Source of the DNA: Banduia mediterranea
Lineage (GTDB): Bacteria; Pseudomonadota; Gammaproteobacteria; Nevskiales; Nevskiaceae
Direction of reading: 5' to 3'
DNA: 64,000 bases
Assembly (NCBI RefSeq): GCF_031846245.1
Contig: NZ_JAVRIC010000008.1
Location: forward strand, 62,001-126,000
The position numbers were made by a program, and so were the translations under genes. Positions 51,522 to 60,327 of the stretch are shown piece after piece. Within the stretch, counting starts at the first letter, position 1. Each line of letters opens with the position of its first letter. Under the pieces are notes generated by a model that was not told where the DNA came from, made no database searches, and saw only the letters and a list, made by a program, of their open reading frames with translations.

Positions 51522-51971
51522 TCAGTCCGGGTCGGGTTCCCCGATACGCAGATAGCGCGTGGCCAGATAGACCTCGCGCAGGAACATCAGCAAGGCAACG
51601 ATCAGCGACGCCAAAGCCGCGACGAAACCGACGGCAATCACCAGCGCCAGGTTGATGTGCGCGAAGACGCCCACGAACAGGGCGACAATCACGCTGCTGA
51701 TCAGCAGAGCGCCGGCGATGCAGAAACTGATCGACCCGAGCGTGAGCCGCGCCCGTTGGCGTTGTTGCAGCAGGTTTTCGCGTATCACCTTGGCCCGTCC
51801 GGCCGGCGCCATTATCAGGTTCTTTTCAAGCACCCGCGCCCGGTCCACGGTTCTGGCCAGCCGGCTGGCCAGCACGCCCAGAAGGGCGCCGATGCCGGTC
51901 AGCAGGAACACGGGCGCAACCGCCAGTTGGATGACGTGAGCAACTTCGGCCAGTGGCGCGTCCTGATTCAT
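51522..51971 (-). CDS. DUF2721 membrane protein
   Basis: 149 residues from ATG 51971 with three helices (about 14-34, 80-100, 105-130). The segment between the first two, RLARTVDRARVLEKNL followed by LLQQRQRARL, is typical of DUF2721 proteins. The family has no known function. The frame is open about 90 codons upstream but that part overlaps dapE and has no similarity. Divergent from dapE by 103 bp. Confidence 0.78.
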   Translation of the reverse strand: MNQDAPLAEVAHVIQLAVAPVFLLTGIGALLGVLASRLARTVDRARVLEKNLIMAPAGRAKVIRENLLQQRQRARLTLGSISFCIAGALLISSVIVALFVGVFAHINLALVIAVGFVAALASLIVALLMFLREVYLATRYLRIGEPDPD

Positions 51972-52074
51972 CGGATCGAAAGATGTCGAAAGTGATGACA
52001 CAGCATGAGGCCTGCAGTGCGTTTGCCCAAGTCCGGTAAACTTCGCCGGCTGATCTTCTTCCGACTCTTTCGCG

Positions 52075-53220
52075 ATGCCCGACGACGTTCGCGCGCCCGA
52101 TACGCTGGCGCTGCTGCAGGACCTGATCTCACGCCGCTCGCTGACGCCTGAAGACGCCGGCTGCTGCGCGCTGATCGGCAAGCGTCTGTCCGCGCTGGGC
52201 TTCCGGCTGGAGTGGCTGCCGAAGAACGGCGTGACCAACCTCTGGGCGGTGCGCGGCGAATCCGCGCCTTGCGTAGTCCTTGCGGGACATACCGATGTGG
52301 TGCCGACCGGCCCGCTGACGCAATGGAGCAGCGATCCGTTCGAGCCTAGCCTGCGTGACGGCTTTCTCTATGGTCGCGGCGCGGCGGACATGAAGTCCGG
52401 CCTGGCCTGCATGGTCACCGCCGTGGAACGGCTGCTCTCGCGAACCGAGCTTCAGGGATCGATCGCGTTCCTGATCACCAGCGACGAGGAAGGTCCGTGC
52501 CGGGACGGCACGCGTCATGTCGTGGAAGTGCTGCGCGAACGGGGCATTGCACCGGAGTATGCGATTGTCGGCGAAGCCTCGTCGATGGAAGTGCTGGGCG
52601 ATCGCATCATGATCGGCCGGCGCGGCTCACTGGGCTGCAATCTGCGCGTGCACGGAAAGCAGGGGCATGTTGCCTATCCGCAGCGTGCCGACAACCCGAT
52701 CCACCGGCTGACGCCGGCCCTGAACGAGCTGATCGCCATGTGCTGGGACCGAGGCAATGCGCATTTCCCGCCGACCTCGTTTCAGGTTTCGAACCTCAAG
52801 GCCGGCACCGGCGCCCATAACGTGATTCCGGGCGAAGCCGAGGCCGTGTTCAATCTGCGCTACTCCACGGAGCTGGATGCTGAGCGCATCAAGGCCCGGG
52901 TACACGCGGTACTGGACCGGCATATCGAACGCTATGACGCGGACTGGTGGCACACCGGCGAGCCGTTTCTGACGCCCGGCGGCCCACTGGTCGAAGCCGC
53001 ATCCGCAGCGGCGCAGGAGGAGACCGGGCTGCACGCCGAGCGCTCCACCGGCGGCGGCACCTCCGACGGGCGCTTCATCGCCACGCTGGGCACGCAGGTG
53101 GTGGAGATCGGACCGGTGAACCGCTCGATTCACCAGATCGACGAGCACATCCGGGTTGAAGACCTGGAACGCCTGTCGCGCATCTACGAGCACACTCTGG
53201 AACGCCTGCTGGCGGCATGA
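52075..53220 (+). CDS. dapE: Succinyl-diaminopimelate desuccinylase
   Basis: 381 residues, M20 metallopeptidase fold. LAGHTDVVPTGP (metal His), GRGAADMKSGLA (bridging Asp), TSDEEGP (catalytic Glu) and the C-terminal STGGGTSDGRF with IGPVNRSIHQIDEH are diagnostic. It frees L,L-diaminopimelate for lysine and peptidoglycan. Its stop overlaps the start of the next gene by 4 bp. Confidence 0.95.
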   Translation: MPDDVRAPDTLALLQDLISRRSLTPEDAGCCALIGKRLSALGFRLEWLPKNGVTNLWAVRGESAPCVVLAGHTDVVPTGPLTQWSSDPFEPSLRDGFLYGRGAADMKSGLACMVTAVERLLSRTELQGSIAFLITSDEEGPCRDGTRHVVEVLRERGIAPEYAIVGEASSMEVLGDRIMIGRRGSLGCNLRVHGKQGHVAYPQRADNPIHRLTPALNELIAMCWDRGNAHFPPTSFQVSNLKAGTGAHNVIPGEAEAVFNLRYSTELDAERIKARVHAVLDRHIERYDADWWHTGEPFLTPGGPLVEAASAAAQEETGLHAERSTGGGTSDGRFIATLGTQVVEIGPVNRSIHQIDEHIRVEDLERLSRIYEHTLERLLAA

Positions 53221-54200
53221 GTCTACTGCCCCCATTTGCACCACGCGGCCTGCTGCGCAATGCCAGCTTGCAGTCGTTCCTGGCCTCCTGGAAATTCCGC
53301 AACCGCCTGCGCGGCGATCATCCGATGCAGCAGGCGGCGGTTTCGCAGCTGCTCGATTGCGGCGACGGCGTACGCCTGACCGGCGTTCACTCGCCGCAGC
53401 CCGCCGGACGCAGGCCACGTGCCCTCGCGATCCTGTTCCACGGCTGGGAAGGCAGTGATCGCTCGGCGTATCTGTATTCGCTGGCCTGCAGCCTGTTCGA
53501 TGCCGGCTACAGCGTGTTCCGCCTGAACCTGCGCGACCACGCCGACACCCATCATCTCAACGAAGAGATGTTCCACTCGGCGCGCATGGACGAGGTCTAC
53601 GGCGCGATGCGTAGCGCACTGGCCCTGGACGAGGCCGAGCGCCACGTCGCCATCGGATTCTCGCTGGGTGGCAATTTCGCGCTGCGCGTCGGACTGCGCG
53701 CGCCGGATGATCTGCTGCCGGCGATGACGGTCGGTGTATGCCCGGCGATCAATCCGCGCGCGACCATGCAGGCCATCGACGACGCCTCGCCGCTGTTTCG
53801 CCGCTATTTCATGAGCAAGTGGCAGGACTCGCTGCAGTCCAAGGCGCGCGCCTGGCCGCAGCGCTATGACTTCAGCGACATCACGCAAATCCGCAGCTTC
53901 ATGGACATCACAGAGCGCTTCGTCATCGACTACACCGAGTTCGAGACCCTGAGTGCCTATTTCGACGATTACGATCTACGGACTGAATTGCGCAACACCC
54001 CGCGCTCGCCGCTGACGATCGTGACGGCCCAGGACGATCCGGTGATTCCGTTCGAGGATTTCGCGGGCATCGGCGAGGCCTCCGGCGTGCGCCTGATCGC
54101 GCCACCGCATGGCGGCCATTGCGGATTCATCGACGACTGGCGGCTGCGCAGCTGGATCGATACTTGTGTGCTAGCCCTGCTCGACAAGGCTCTCGATTAG
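53217..54200 (+). CDS. YheT-like alpha/beta hydrolase
   Basis: 327 residues. LFHGWEGSDRSAY is the oxyanion-hole strand loop, GFSLGGNFAL the nucleophile elbow (Ser in GxSxG), DDPVIP the acid region and GGHCGF the catalytic His: a complete triad of the YheT/AbhD1-3-like hydrolase family (COG0429). Natural substrate unknown; family members act on esters or lipids. ATGA overlap with dapE suggests co-translation. Its last 30 bp overlap the converging patatin gene. Confidence 0.85.
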   Translation: MSLLPPFAPRGLLRNASLQSFLASWKFRNRLRGDHPMQQAAVSQLLDCGDGVRLTGVHSPQPAGRRPRALAILFHGWEGSDRSAYLYSLACSLFDAGYSVFRLNLRDHADTHHLNEEMFHSARMDEVYGAMRSALALDEAERHVAIGFSLGGNFALRVGLRAPDDLLPAMTVGVCPAINPRATMQAIDDASPLFRRYFMSKWQDSLQSKARAWPQRYDFSDITQIRSFMDITERFVIDYTEFETLSAYFDDYDLRTELRNTPRSPLTIVTAQDDPVIPFEDFAGIGEASGVRLIAPPHGGHCGFIDDWRLRSWIDTCVLALLDKALD

Positions 54201-55976
54201 CGTCGGCAACTTTTTCATCGCCTGCTTGTAGCCGAGTTCGATCAGTTCGTCCGCGCGCTCCCAATCGAACATCGAAACGCCGGCCAGCGGCATGCGCAGA
54301 TAGCAATCCACCTGCGCCGCGCGCTTCTCCAGTTCTTCCTTGGTCGACAGCGTGGCGGTGCGGTACAGGATCTGGAAGATGTTGGTGCGCCTCTCCACTT
54401 CGACGGAATTCGGCAACTGGTCGGGATTGCTGTCGGCACCGCCAGCGGCACCGTGAAAGGTTTCCATGGCCGATACGTCCGAAGCGATCACCGGTCCGCG
54501 GCCGAGTCCCACCACCACGTCCGAGGGCACCGACATCAGCACGCCGCCGTCCACCAGCAGGTCGCCGTTGTAGACGATCGGCGGCGCCACACCGGGCACC
54601 GTCATGCTGGCACCGACCCAGTGCGCGAGCGAGCCGCGATCGTGGATTTCGGCACGAGCCCGCGTGAGATTGGTCGTCACGCAGGAATAGACGCGCGGCA
54701 GATCCTCGATCTGCGCCTGCCCGAACAGGTTCTCCAGCGCCCGCCGCGCCTTCTTCGCCTTGATCAGCGAAATGGTCGGCACTGTGTAGTCGTTGAGCAG
54801 ATTGCGGTCGACGAACAGACTGCGCACCACACGTATCATTTCTTCAGACGGCAGACCCTGCGCCACCATCGCGCCGATCAAGGCGCCCATGCTGGTACCC
54901 GCGATGATGTCCGGCTCCAGGCCGAGTTCGCCCATCGCACGCATCAAACCGACATGCGCGAAACCGCGCGCGCCGCCGCCGCCCAGCGCCAGGCCCAGCG
55001 CTCGCCCCGTCATCAAGCGCGCAGCACGGTCGAAACTGCTTCGGTCGCCGACATAGACACGATGATGCAGGGCCGCGCCCGAAAGGTCGCGCCAGAGCAT
55101 CGGCTCGCTCCAACCGTGCCCGACGATCACGATCTCGACGCCGGCGCGTACCGGCGTGTCGCGCAACTGTTCGGTCAAGGCACTGGCCGTAGCACCCATC
55201 CCGGAATTGGCCACCAGCACGATACGGTCGGCCTGGCGCAGGCAACGCGCGGTCCAGGCATTGTCGAGCCCGTCGCTTTCGTAGACCAGGTAGCGATAGC
55301 CACGCTCAAGCTCGTCGAGCCAGGCCACGGTCTGTGACTCCGTCTGCGGCATGTTGCAGCTCGAAATCCCGTCCGCGGTCTCGATGCAGCGGCCATCGAC
55401 ACGCAGGCAGGTGTTGCCGACGGCCAGCGAACGCATCAGGCCACGCGCCACCACCTCGACCGGCGAACCCTCATGCGCCGGCACGATCGCGATGGTGCGT
55501 ACGCTGGTGAAATCGCGCTGGCGCGTGCCTTCCCCATACAGCGAAGCGCGGAGCCAGGATCGCACCGAGTTGCGTGCGAAATCGGGGTTGCGCAGCAGCA
55601 GGCGCTCGAAAGTGCGCGGCGGAATCTTCAGCACCTGACTGTCGCGTACCGCGCGGATGCTGGCACGGTGCGGCATATCTGCCAGGATCGAAAGCCCGCC
55701 CATGGCTTCGCCCCGCCCCAGTTCCTGCACCGTGACCTCGCCGTTGTCGCCCTGCCGCTCCGCGCGCAAGCGCCCACTGACCACGGCGTACAGCGAATCC
55801 GCGGTGTCACCGCGGCGATACAGCACATCGCCGCCGCGCAGTGACAGCAGCGTTGCCGTCGCCGCCAGCTGCGAACGAGCCTTGGCGCCCAGCATGGAGA
55901 ACAGCGGCGACTCCTGAAGAAATCGGGAAATCGCCTGCGCCTCCGGGGAACGGTCGTCCTGGATCGGGAACTTCAT
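54171..55976 (-). CDS. Patatin-like phospholipase with N-terminal cyclic-nucleotide-binding domain
   Basis: 601 residues in NTE-like order. Residues about 15-150 are a cNMP-binding-type domain (GDVLYRRGDTADSLYAVVSGRL, LGRGEAMGGLSIL); 170-310 a linker domain; 325-520 the patatin domain with GGGGARGFAHVGL (oxyanion loop), GTSMG (nucleophile Ser) and DGGVLMSVP (catalytic Asp). It probably hydrolyses lysophospholipids at the inner membrane. Whether the sensor domain binds cAMP is unknown. Tail-to-tail overlap of 30 bp with the hydrolase gene. Confidence 0.88.
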   Translation of the reverse strand: MKFPIQDDRSPEAQAISRFLQESPLFSMLGAKARSQLAATATLLSLRGGDVLYRRGDTADSLYAVVSGRLRAERQGDNGEVTVQELGRGEAMGGLSILADMPHRASIRAVRDSQVLKIPPRTFERLLLRNPDFARNSVRSWLRASLYGEGTRQRDFTSVRTIAIVPAHEGSPVEVVARGLMRSLAVGNTCLRVDGRCIETADGISSCNMPQTESQTVAWLDELERGYRYLVYESDGLDNAWTARCLRQADRIVLVANSGMGATASALTEQLRDTPVRAGVEIVIVGHGWSEPMLWRDLSGAALHHRVYVGDRSSFDRAARLMTGRALGLALGGGGARGFAHVGLMRAMGELGLEPDIIAGTSMGALIGAMVAQGLPSEEMIRVVRSLFVDRNLLNDYTVPTISLIKAKKARRALENLFGQAQIEDLPRVYSCVTTNLTRARAEIHDRGSLAHWVGASMTVPGVAPPIVYNGDLLVDGGVLMSVPSDVVVGLGRGPVIASDVSAMETFHGAAGGADSNPDQLPNSVEVERRTNIFQILYRTATLSTKEELEKRAAQVDCYLRMPLAGVSMFDWERADELIELGYKQAMKKLPTLIESLVEQG

Positions 55977-56156
55977 GGTGACAGATATTATTTCACGGAC
56001 TCGATGCAGAATACCGAGGCCGCCGGCGATCGGGCGCCGACAGCACGCCCGTGGCGGGCCAGGCAGGCACGCAATCCGTTGTACACCCGCATGCCGGATC
56101 GGCCTGCCGAGTCGAGAGCGCTGCCACCTTCATGGACGGCGGCCGGAATGAACAAA

Positions 56157-56189
56157 CAAAAAAGGCCGGGAGAAGCTCCCGGCCTTTTT
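56157..56189. terminator. Strong bidirectional terminator behind fba
   Basis: GGCCGGGAG (56164-56172), loop AAG, CTCCCGGCC (56176-56184): a perfect 9-bp stem flanked by a run of A on the left and T on the right, so it has a T tract on both strands. It closes fba on the minus strand. The rest of the 240-bp gap 55977-56216 shows nothing else. Confidence 0.9.
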
Positions 56190-56216
56190 GATACCGCCTC
56201 GAATTCCCGACGGCGA

Positions 56217-57236
56217 TCAGGCGACCGTTTCGAGCGAATCGTTGTACTGACCAAGCGAGGCCAGCGAATTCATCTTGGCGCGATGGTGGAACGCACGCTG
56301 GGCGTCGGCGACGTTGTCGACCTTGCCACCCCAGGCCTTGAGTGACGGCGCCTGCAGGGCGCGGCCATAGGAGAACGACAGCGCCCAGGGGCCACCTCCC
56401 ATCTCGTTCATCGCATTCAGATGAGCCGTGGCGACTTCGTCCGACTGTCCACCGGACAGGAAGGCGATGCCGGGGACCGAGGACGGCACATGATGCTTGA
56501 GCGTCCGCAGCGTGGCCGCGGCCACGGTCGACACATCGGCCTGGGTCGGGCACTTCTTGCCAGAGATCACCATGTTCGGCTTGAGGATCATGCCTTCGAG
56601 CAGCACACGCTGCAGATAGAGCTGGTCGAACACCGCCTGCAGCGTGTCGGAGGTGACCTTCTCGCAGATTTCGATCGTGTTGTCGGCGTCCATCAGCACT
56701 TCGGGTTCCACGATCGGCACGACGTCCGCTTCCTGGCACAGCGCCGCGTAGCGCGCCAGGGCATGCGCGTTGGTTTCGATGCAGTAGGCCGACGGAATTC
56801 CGTTACCGATGGTGATCACTGCACGCCATTTGGCGAAGCGCGCGCCGGCTTCCCGATACTTCACCAGCCGTTCGCGCAGGCCATCGAGCCCTTCGGTGAC
56901 GGTTTCGCCCGGTGCACCGGCCAGAGGCTTGGCGCCCTTGTCGACCTTGATGCCCGGAATCACGCCCTTGGACGCAAGCAGCTTGGAGAACGGCGTGCCG
57001 TCGAGTGCTGACTGAAACAGGGTCTCTTCAAACAGGATGGCGCCACTGATGAACGCTTCAGCCCCAGCCGTGGTGAACAGCATGTCGCGGTAGGCTTGGC
57101 GATTGGGCTCGGTGTTGTCGATGTTGATTGACTTGAATCGCTTCTCGATCGTGCCGGTCGACTCATCGGCGGCAAGGATACCCTTGCCAGGCGCGACCAT
57201 CGCGCAGGCGGTGTTATTCAGCAGCTTTTCGTTCAT
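56217..57236 (-). CDS. fba: Fructose-bisphosphate aldolase, class I
   Basis: 339 residues of the eukaryote-like class I (Schiff-base) type. GKGILAADESTGTIEKRF at the N-terminus, KWRAVI and LKPNMV carry the two active-site lysines, and LSGGQSDEVATAHLNAMN is the C-terminal phosphate-binding loop. Metal-independent cleavage of fructose 1,6-bisphosphate. Single-gene unit with its own terminator; the promoter lies in 57237-57386, shared with the divergent tRNA-Ser. Confidence 0.95.
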   Translation of the reverse strand: MNEKLLNNTACAMVAPGKGILAADESTGTIEKRFKSINIDNTEPNRQAYRDMLFTTAGAEAFISGAILFEETLFQSALDGTPFSKLLASKGVIPGIKVDKGAKPLAGAPGETVTEGLDGLRERLVKYREAGARFAKWRAVITIGNGIPSAYCIETNAHALARYAALCQEADVVPIVEPEVLMDADNTIEICEKVTSDTLQAVFDQLYLQRVLLEGMILKPNMVISGKKCPTQADVSTVAAATLRTLKHHVPSSVPGIAFLSGGQSDEVATAHLNAMNEMGGGPWALSFSYGRALQAPSLKAWGGKVDNVADAQRAFHHRAKMNSLASLGQYNDSLETVA

Positions 57237-57339
57237 AAACTCACTCGTGATACTCGAACAGGAATTGGAGGATCGCCGTTCCCAGCGTGGAATCTTTTGA
57301 ATTTTATGTCTTTAGTAGCGTCGCGGCCAAGCCTTTCGC

Positions 57340-57345
57340 TATGAT
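57340..57345 (+). promoter_or_regulatory. -10 element of the tRNA-Ser promoter
   Basis: TATGAT followed by a GC-rich discriminator TCCGCCCC, the pattern of stable-RNA promoters under stringent control. Transcription would begin near 57352, about 35 nt before the mature tRNA. No good -35 is seen. Confidence 0.5.
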
Positions 57346-57386
57346 TCCGCCCCTTCGAGGGTCCCAAGCCGGCCTTTGAGGTCTGT

Positions 57387-57474
57387 GGAGAGGTGGCAGA
57401 GCGGTCGAATGCGACGGTCTTGAAAACCGTTGACCCGCAAGGGTCCGTGGGTTCGAATCCCACCCTCTCCGCCA
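57387..57474 (+). tRNA. tRNA-Ser (anticodon UGA), CCA encoded
   Basis: The acceptor arm GGAGAGG pairs with CCTCTCC, followed by G and an encoded CCA. The anticodon stem ACGGT/ACCGT holds the loop CTTGAAA with anticodon TGA. A long variable arm (GACCCGCAAGGGTC) is typical of serine tRNAs, and GGTTCGAATCC is the T arm. It reads UCA and UCG codons. It marks the edge of a mobile-element remnant. Confidence 0.95.
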
Positions 57475-57480
57475 TATCCA

Positions 57481-57506
57481 TTTGGCCTGTCGTCAGACAG
57501 GCCAAA
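57481..57506 (+). terminator. Perfect 11-bp hairpin behind tRNA-Ser
   Basis: TTTGGCCTGTC, loop GTCA, GACAGGCCAAA begins 7 bp after the CCA end. It is probably the tRNA transcript terminator or processing hairpin, although no T run follows. Confidence 0.6.
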
Positions 57507-58610
57507 GCCTTGAAAGGCAAGGCCGTTGAGGTGGTTTGAAACCCCTCGCCACGCAGGTATCTCAACCGCTCGGTGAAGGCCAGTTTCATCAAGGTTCTTT
57601 GCTCAGCCAGTGCGCCGCTTTCCCAGAGTTTCCAAGGACTTGCGAGCAGCGCCAGGGCGGTTTGAAGTGCCTCGTTGAATGGGCGCAACGGCTTGCCCAC
57701 TTGCATGATCTTCTCGTGCAGTGCGACCTTGTCATGTTCGAGCTTGGTGACCTTGCGTTCCAGCGCGGCCAGCACGGTTGACGACTCGACCTCTACGATC
57801 CGTTCCAGCAGCTTGTCGGTCTGCCGTTCGATCTGACGCAGGTCGTCCCGCAGATGCTTGCTGCGCCCCTTCTGCTGTTTGACGCGGTGATCCCACAAGT
57901 CCTGGAACATCGCCTTCGCCAGCGCGAAGAGTTCTTGGGTGGGCGTCAGTCCACGCACAAGCTGTCCAAACTCACCTTCGATGTCCGCCTTGCGGATCAT
58001 CCTGGCTTTGCTCCCGCAGTCCTTGTTGAAGCAGTAGTAGTAGTACGCGTGGCGCGTTCCATTGCGTGCCTTTGCCCAGCAAGCGGTCAGCGGATTGCCG
58101 CAGTCCCCACAGGCCACAAACTCGCGAAGCGGGAAGTCAGCGTCCAGATTCTTGCGTGTGGGCACATACGCGGCTTCGTTCCTCCTTTCCTGGATGCGTT
58201 CATAGGTGGCGTATGTGATCAGCGGCTCGTGCTGTGCCTTGCGTAGTGACACATCCATCGCCTCGGACTCGATGTAGCCGGCATACACCACCCGCGAGAG
58301 GATGCGATTGACTTCCTCATGCGTGACTTCGCCTTTGGGCGGTTTGGGAAACTCTGGACAACTGTCGAACAGCCGCTTGACCTCCGCCTTGGTCTGATAG
58401 CGACCGTCCGCATAGCCTTCCAGCGCCTGCTTGATGACCGGCGCCAGCACAGGATCGGGAATCAGCATCTTCCCGCGTCCTTTGACAGCGGTGTACCGAT
58501 ACCCACGCGGGGCGAAGTGGACCCACAAATCGCAAGCGGTCTTTCGAAATCGCCCAATCTCGTCCTCACGCTGTCCCGCTTGAAACGCGGGGCACGGACA
58601 GTTCTGCTTT

Positions 58611-59021
58611 CTATGAAAGCGCATCCATGAACCGGCGAGCGGACACGATGCGCGTTCCCTCGTATTTGCCGAGGCTCAGCAGATCGGCCTTGTCCCCTGT
58701 GACGAGATAGTCGGCCTTGCCCGCCTGTGCCATCGCCAGCAGGTAGTTGTCGTAGGGATCGGGTGAGACATCGACGGTGGGGAGTGGCCCGACCATGACC
58801 GAGAGTTCGCGAATCTGGTTGACGAGCCGTCCGGCGATGACCGGCGACAGGCGTTCTCGAATTCTGGGGTAGCGGGTGACGCGATTCAGTTCCGTGATTT
58901 GTTCTTCTGCGGACAGCAATATGAACTGGCCTTTGCGCCAATGCGCCAGGAACTGCGCCGGCAGTGAGGCTTCGATCAGTAAGGCGCTGACGAGGATGTT
59001 GGTATCCAGAACAACCCGCAT
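58611..59021 (-). CDS. PIN-domain toxin of a type II toxin-antitoxin system
   Basis: 136 residues from ATG 59021. MRVVLDTNILVSALL opens the fold with the first acidic residue, the central Glu is in EEQITELNRV, and DPYDNYLLAMAQAGKADYLVTGDKADLL holds the remaining acidic residues of the Mg-dependent ribonuclease site. This is the COG1569 type of PIN toxin. It follows the RHH gene by 7 bp and overlaps the recombinase fragment by 14 bp. Confidence 0.85.
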   Translation of the reverse strand: MRVVLDTNILVSALLIEASLPAQFLAHWRKGQFILLSAEEQITELNRVTRYPRIRERLSPVIAGRLVNQIRELSVMVGPLPTVDVSPDPYDNYLLAMAQAGKADYLVTGDKADLLSLGKYEGTRIVSARRFMDALS

Positions 59022-59028
59022 GGATACA

Positions 59029-59292
59029 TCAATGGCTGGACGAGAACAGATTGGCGCGCGTGTCTGCGACGGCTTCGTCAATCAGGCGCTGGGCTTCGTC
59101 TGCAGGCAGATCGGAAAAGCCTTTTCTGGCATCGGCCACTGTTTGCTCGAACACGCGCCAGCGCACGGCTTCTTCCACAAAGGCCGACAGGTCGCCTTTC
59201 TTCATGCCGCGCTGTGCGAGATAGCTGCGCAGGGCGATGTCGGTGTCCTTGGATACGGTGAGCGTCCAGCGAGTGGTGTCGTCACGGCTCAT
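59029..59292 (-). CDS. Ribbon-helix-helix antitoxin
   Basis: 87 residues. RWTLTVSKDTDIALRSYLAQRG is the RHH DNA-binding strand and helix, followed by KGDLSAFVEEAVRWRVFEQTV; the C-terminal part should bind the PIN toxin. It is the first gene of the pair, as usual for antitoxins, and has a repeat operator directly upstream. Confidence 0.82.
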   Translation of the reverse strand: MSRDDTTRWTLTVSKDTDIALRSYLAQRGMKKGDLSAFVEEAVRWRVFEQTVADARKGFSDLPADEAQRLIDEAVADTRANLFSSSH

Positions 59293-59306
59293 GGTCGGTC
59301 TCCTTC

Positions 59307-59332
59307 ATAAACATCTATACACTTATAAACAT
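59307..59332. promoter_or_regulatory. Direct-repeat operator of the toxin-antitoxin pair
   Basis: Two copies of ATAAACAT (59307-59314 and 59325-59332) 18 bp apart in an AT-rich patch 15 bp before the antitoxin start. RHH antitoxins bind short repeats like these to repress their own operon. The gap 59293-59391 contains nothing else. Confidence 0.55.
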
Positions 59333-59391
59333 AACACGCTAAGCGTCTATCTCTAAGAAAAAACGCACAAAACGCTTGTTGATCGAGAGGC

Positions 59392-60190
59392 TCACAAGCC
59401 GCGTTCCGGTCTGTGGCGACGGCTGCGTTTCGGCCGTCGTTCTGGGTGCGGCTGTCGGTCGGCGTGCGACCATGCCTTGGACAGGCGCTTCTCGCGTAGC
59501 TCGCCCAGACGGGCACCTTGTGCTTCCATTCGCTGCGTTTCGGCATGAGCGATATCGTCCCCGAGTTCACGGGACCAATCCCGGCGCTGACGGCGTGATG
59601 GGCTCAGGCGCGCTTGCAGCGCGCGGCGCTGTTCGAGCTGCTTGAAAATCAGCCCGTCTTTTTCGGCGCGGTCGCGCTCGTAGGCGGCTAGCGTTTCCCG
59701 CTCGTTGTGTCCCCTGATGCGGCCGTGCTGGCCGGTCAGGCGATCCCAAAGCCCGTGCAGGCCCTTGTTGAAGCGAGTCTGTCGAGCAACGGCTTCTTTG
59801 CTCCACCGCTCCCGCAGGCGTTCATCGAGCTGTTTTCGCTCATGCCGGTGCCGGTCGATCAGCGCTTTGCGCTCACTGGCCGCTTTGGCGCGTTGCAGGG
59901 CGTTGACGCGGTCCTGCGCGGCTTTGAGCTCTTGCAGGCGCTGCGAGACCTGCGCGGCCATTTCTTCCCGGCATCGCGCGACGCTCGGCAGCTTGCCGTC
60001 GTCCTCGTCGCCCAGCCGGGCGCGGACGGATTTGGTTCGGACACCGACCCACCTGGCGATGGCGTAGATTTCGCCGTGCATGTCCACGGCGACAAAGCTG
60101 CGGCGGTCGCCTCGGGCGAGTTTGTACCCGCGCTCTTCCAGTGCGGCGGCAAATGCCTGCCGGGAGTCCGAAACGGCCCAGCAGGTGGCG
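59392..60190 (-). pseudogene. C-terminal fragment of a MOB relaxase
   Basis: The frame opens upstream of its first ATG (60087) as DSRQAFAAALEERGYKLARG DRRSFVAVD, then HGEIYAIARWVGVRTKSVRARLGD and a long charged coiled coil rich in Arg, Gln and Glu ending HRPERGL. This is the tail usually found behind the catalytic domain of plasmid/ICE relaxases that begin conjugative transfer. No tyrosine or HUH motif is present in the window, so it is a truncated remnant. The 5' boundary (about 60190) is approximate. Confidence 0.7.
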
Positions 60191-60327
60191 GTGGCTGCGG
60201 GTACGTTTGATGGTGAAGATGGAGCACCGCCCCCCCGAAGCTATGTGGGTCCTTCAGCGAGACTACGCTCCGTTGTGGCTTGAAACCATTACTGGATTGG
60301 GTGGTGGGGCATTTGGAATGCTCGGTT

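Larger units (their letters stand above)
57233..58624 (-). pseudogene. Serine recombinase lacking its catalytic domain
   Basis: The frame encodes the Recombinase domain (APRGYRYTAVKGRGKML ... EVNRILSRVVYAGYIE), a zinc ribbon (CGDCGNPLTACWAK ... YYCFNKDCGSK) and a coiled coil, in the order of large serine recombinases. The N-terminal resolvase domain with the catalytic serine is missing; the first 30 residues match nothing before HFAPRGY. The last 75 codons are not part of the original protein: they read the tRNA-Ser gene backwards ([19 protein letters not shown]) and run into the fba start. The real end is probably near 57500. Confidence 0.8.
57475..60230. mobile_element. Remnant of an integrated mobilisable element next to tRNA-Ser
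   Basis: Behind the tRNA gene stand, all on the minus strand, the C-terminal two-thirds of a serine recombinase, a PIN/RHH toxin-antitoxin pair and the C-terminal end of a relaxase. Recombinase and relaxase both lack their catalytic N-terminal domains, so the element cannot move by itself. A more AT-rich patch (59300-59345) contrasts with the surroundings. The outer boundary near 60230 is approximate; no flanking direct repeat was identified. Confidence 0.65.
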
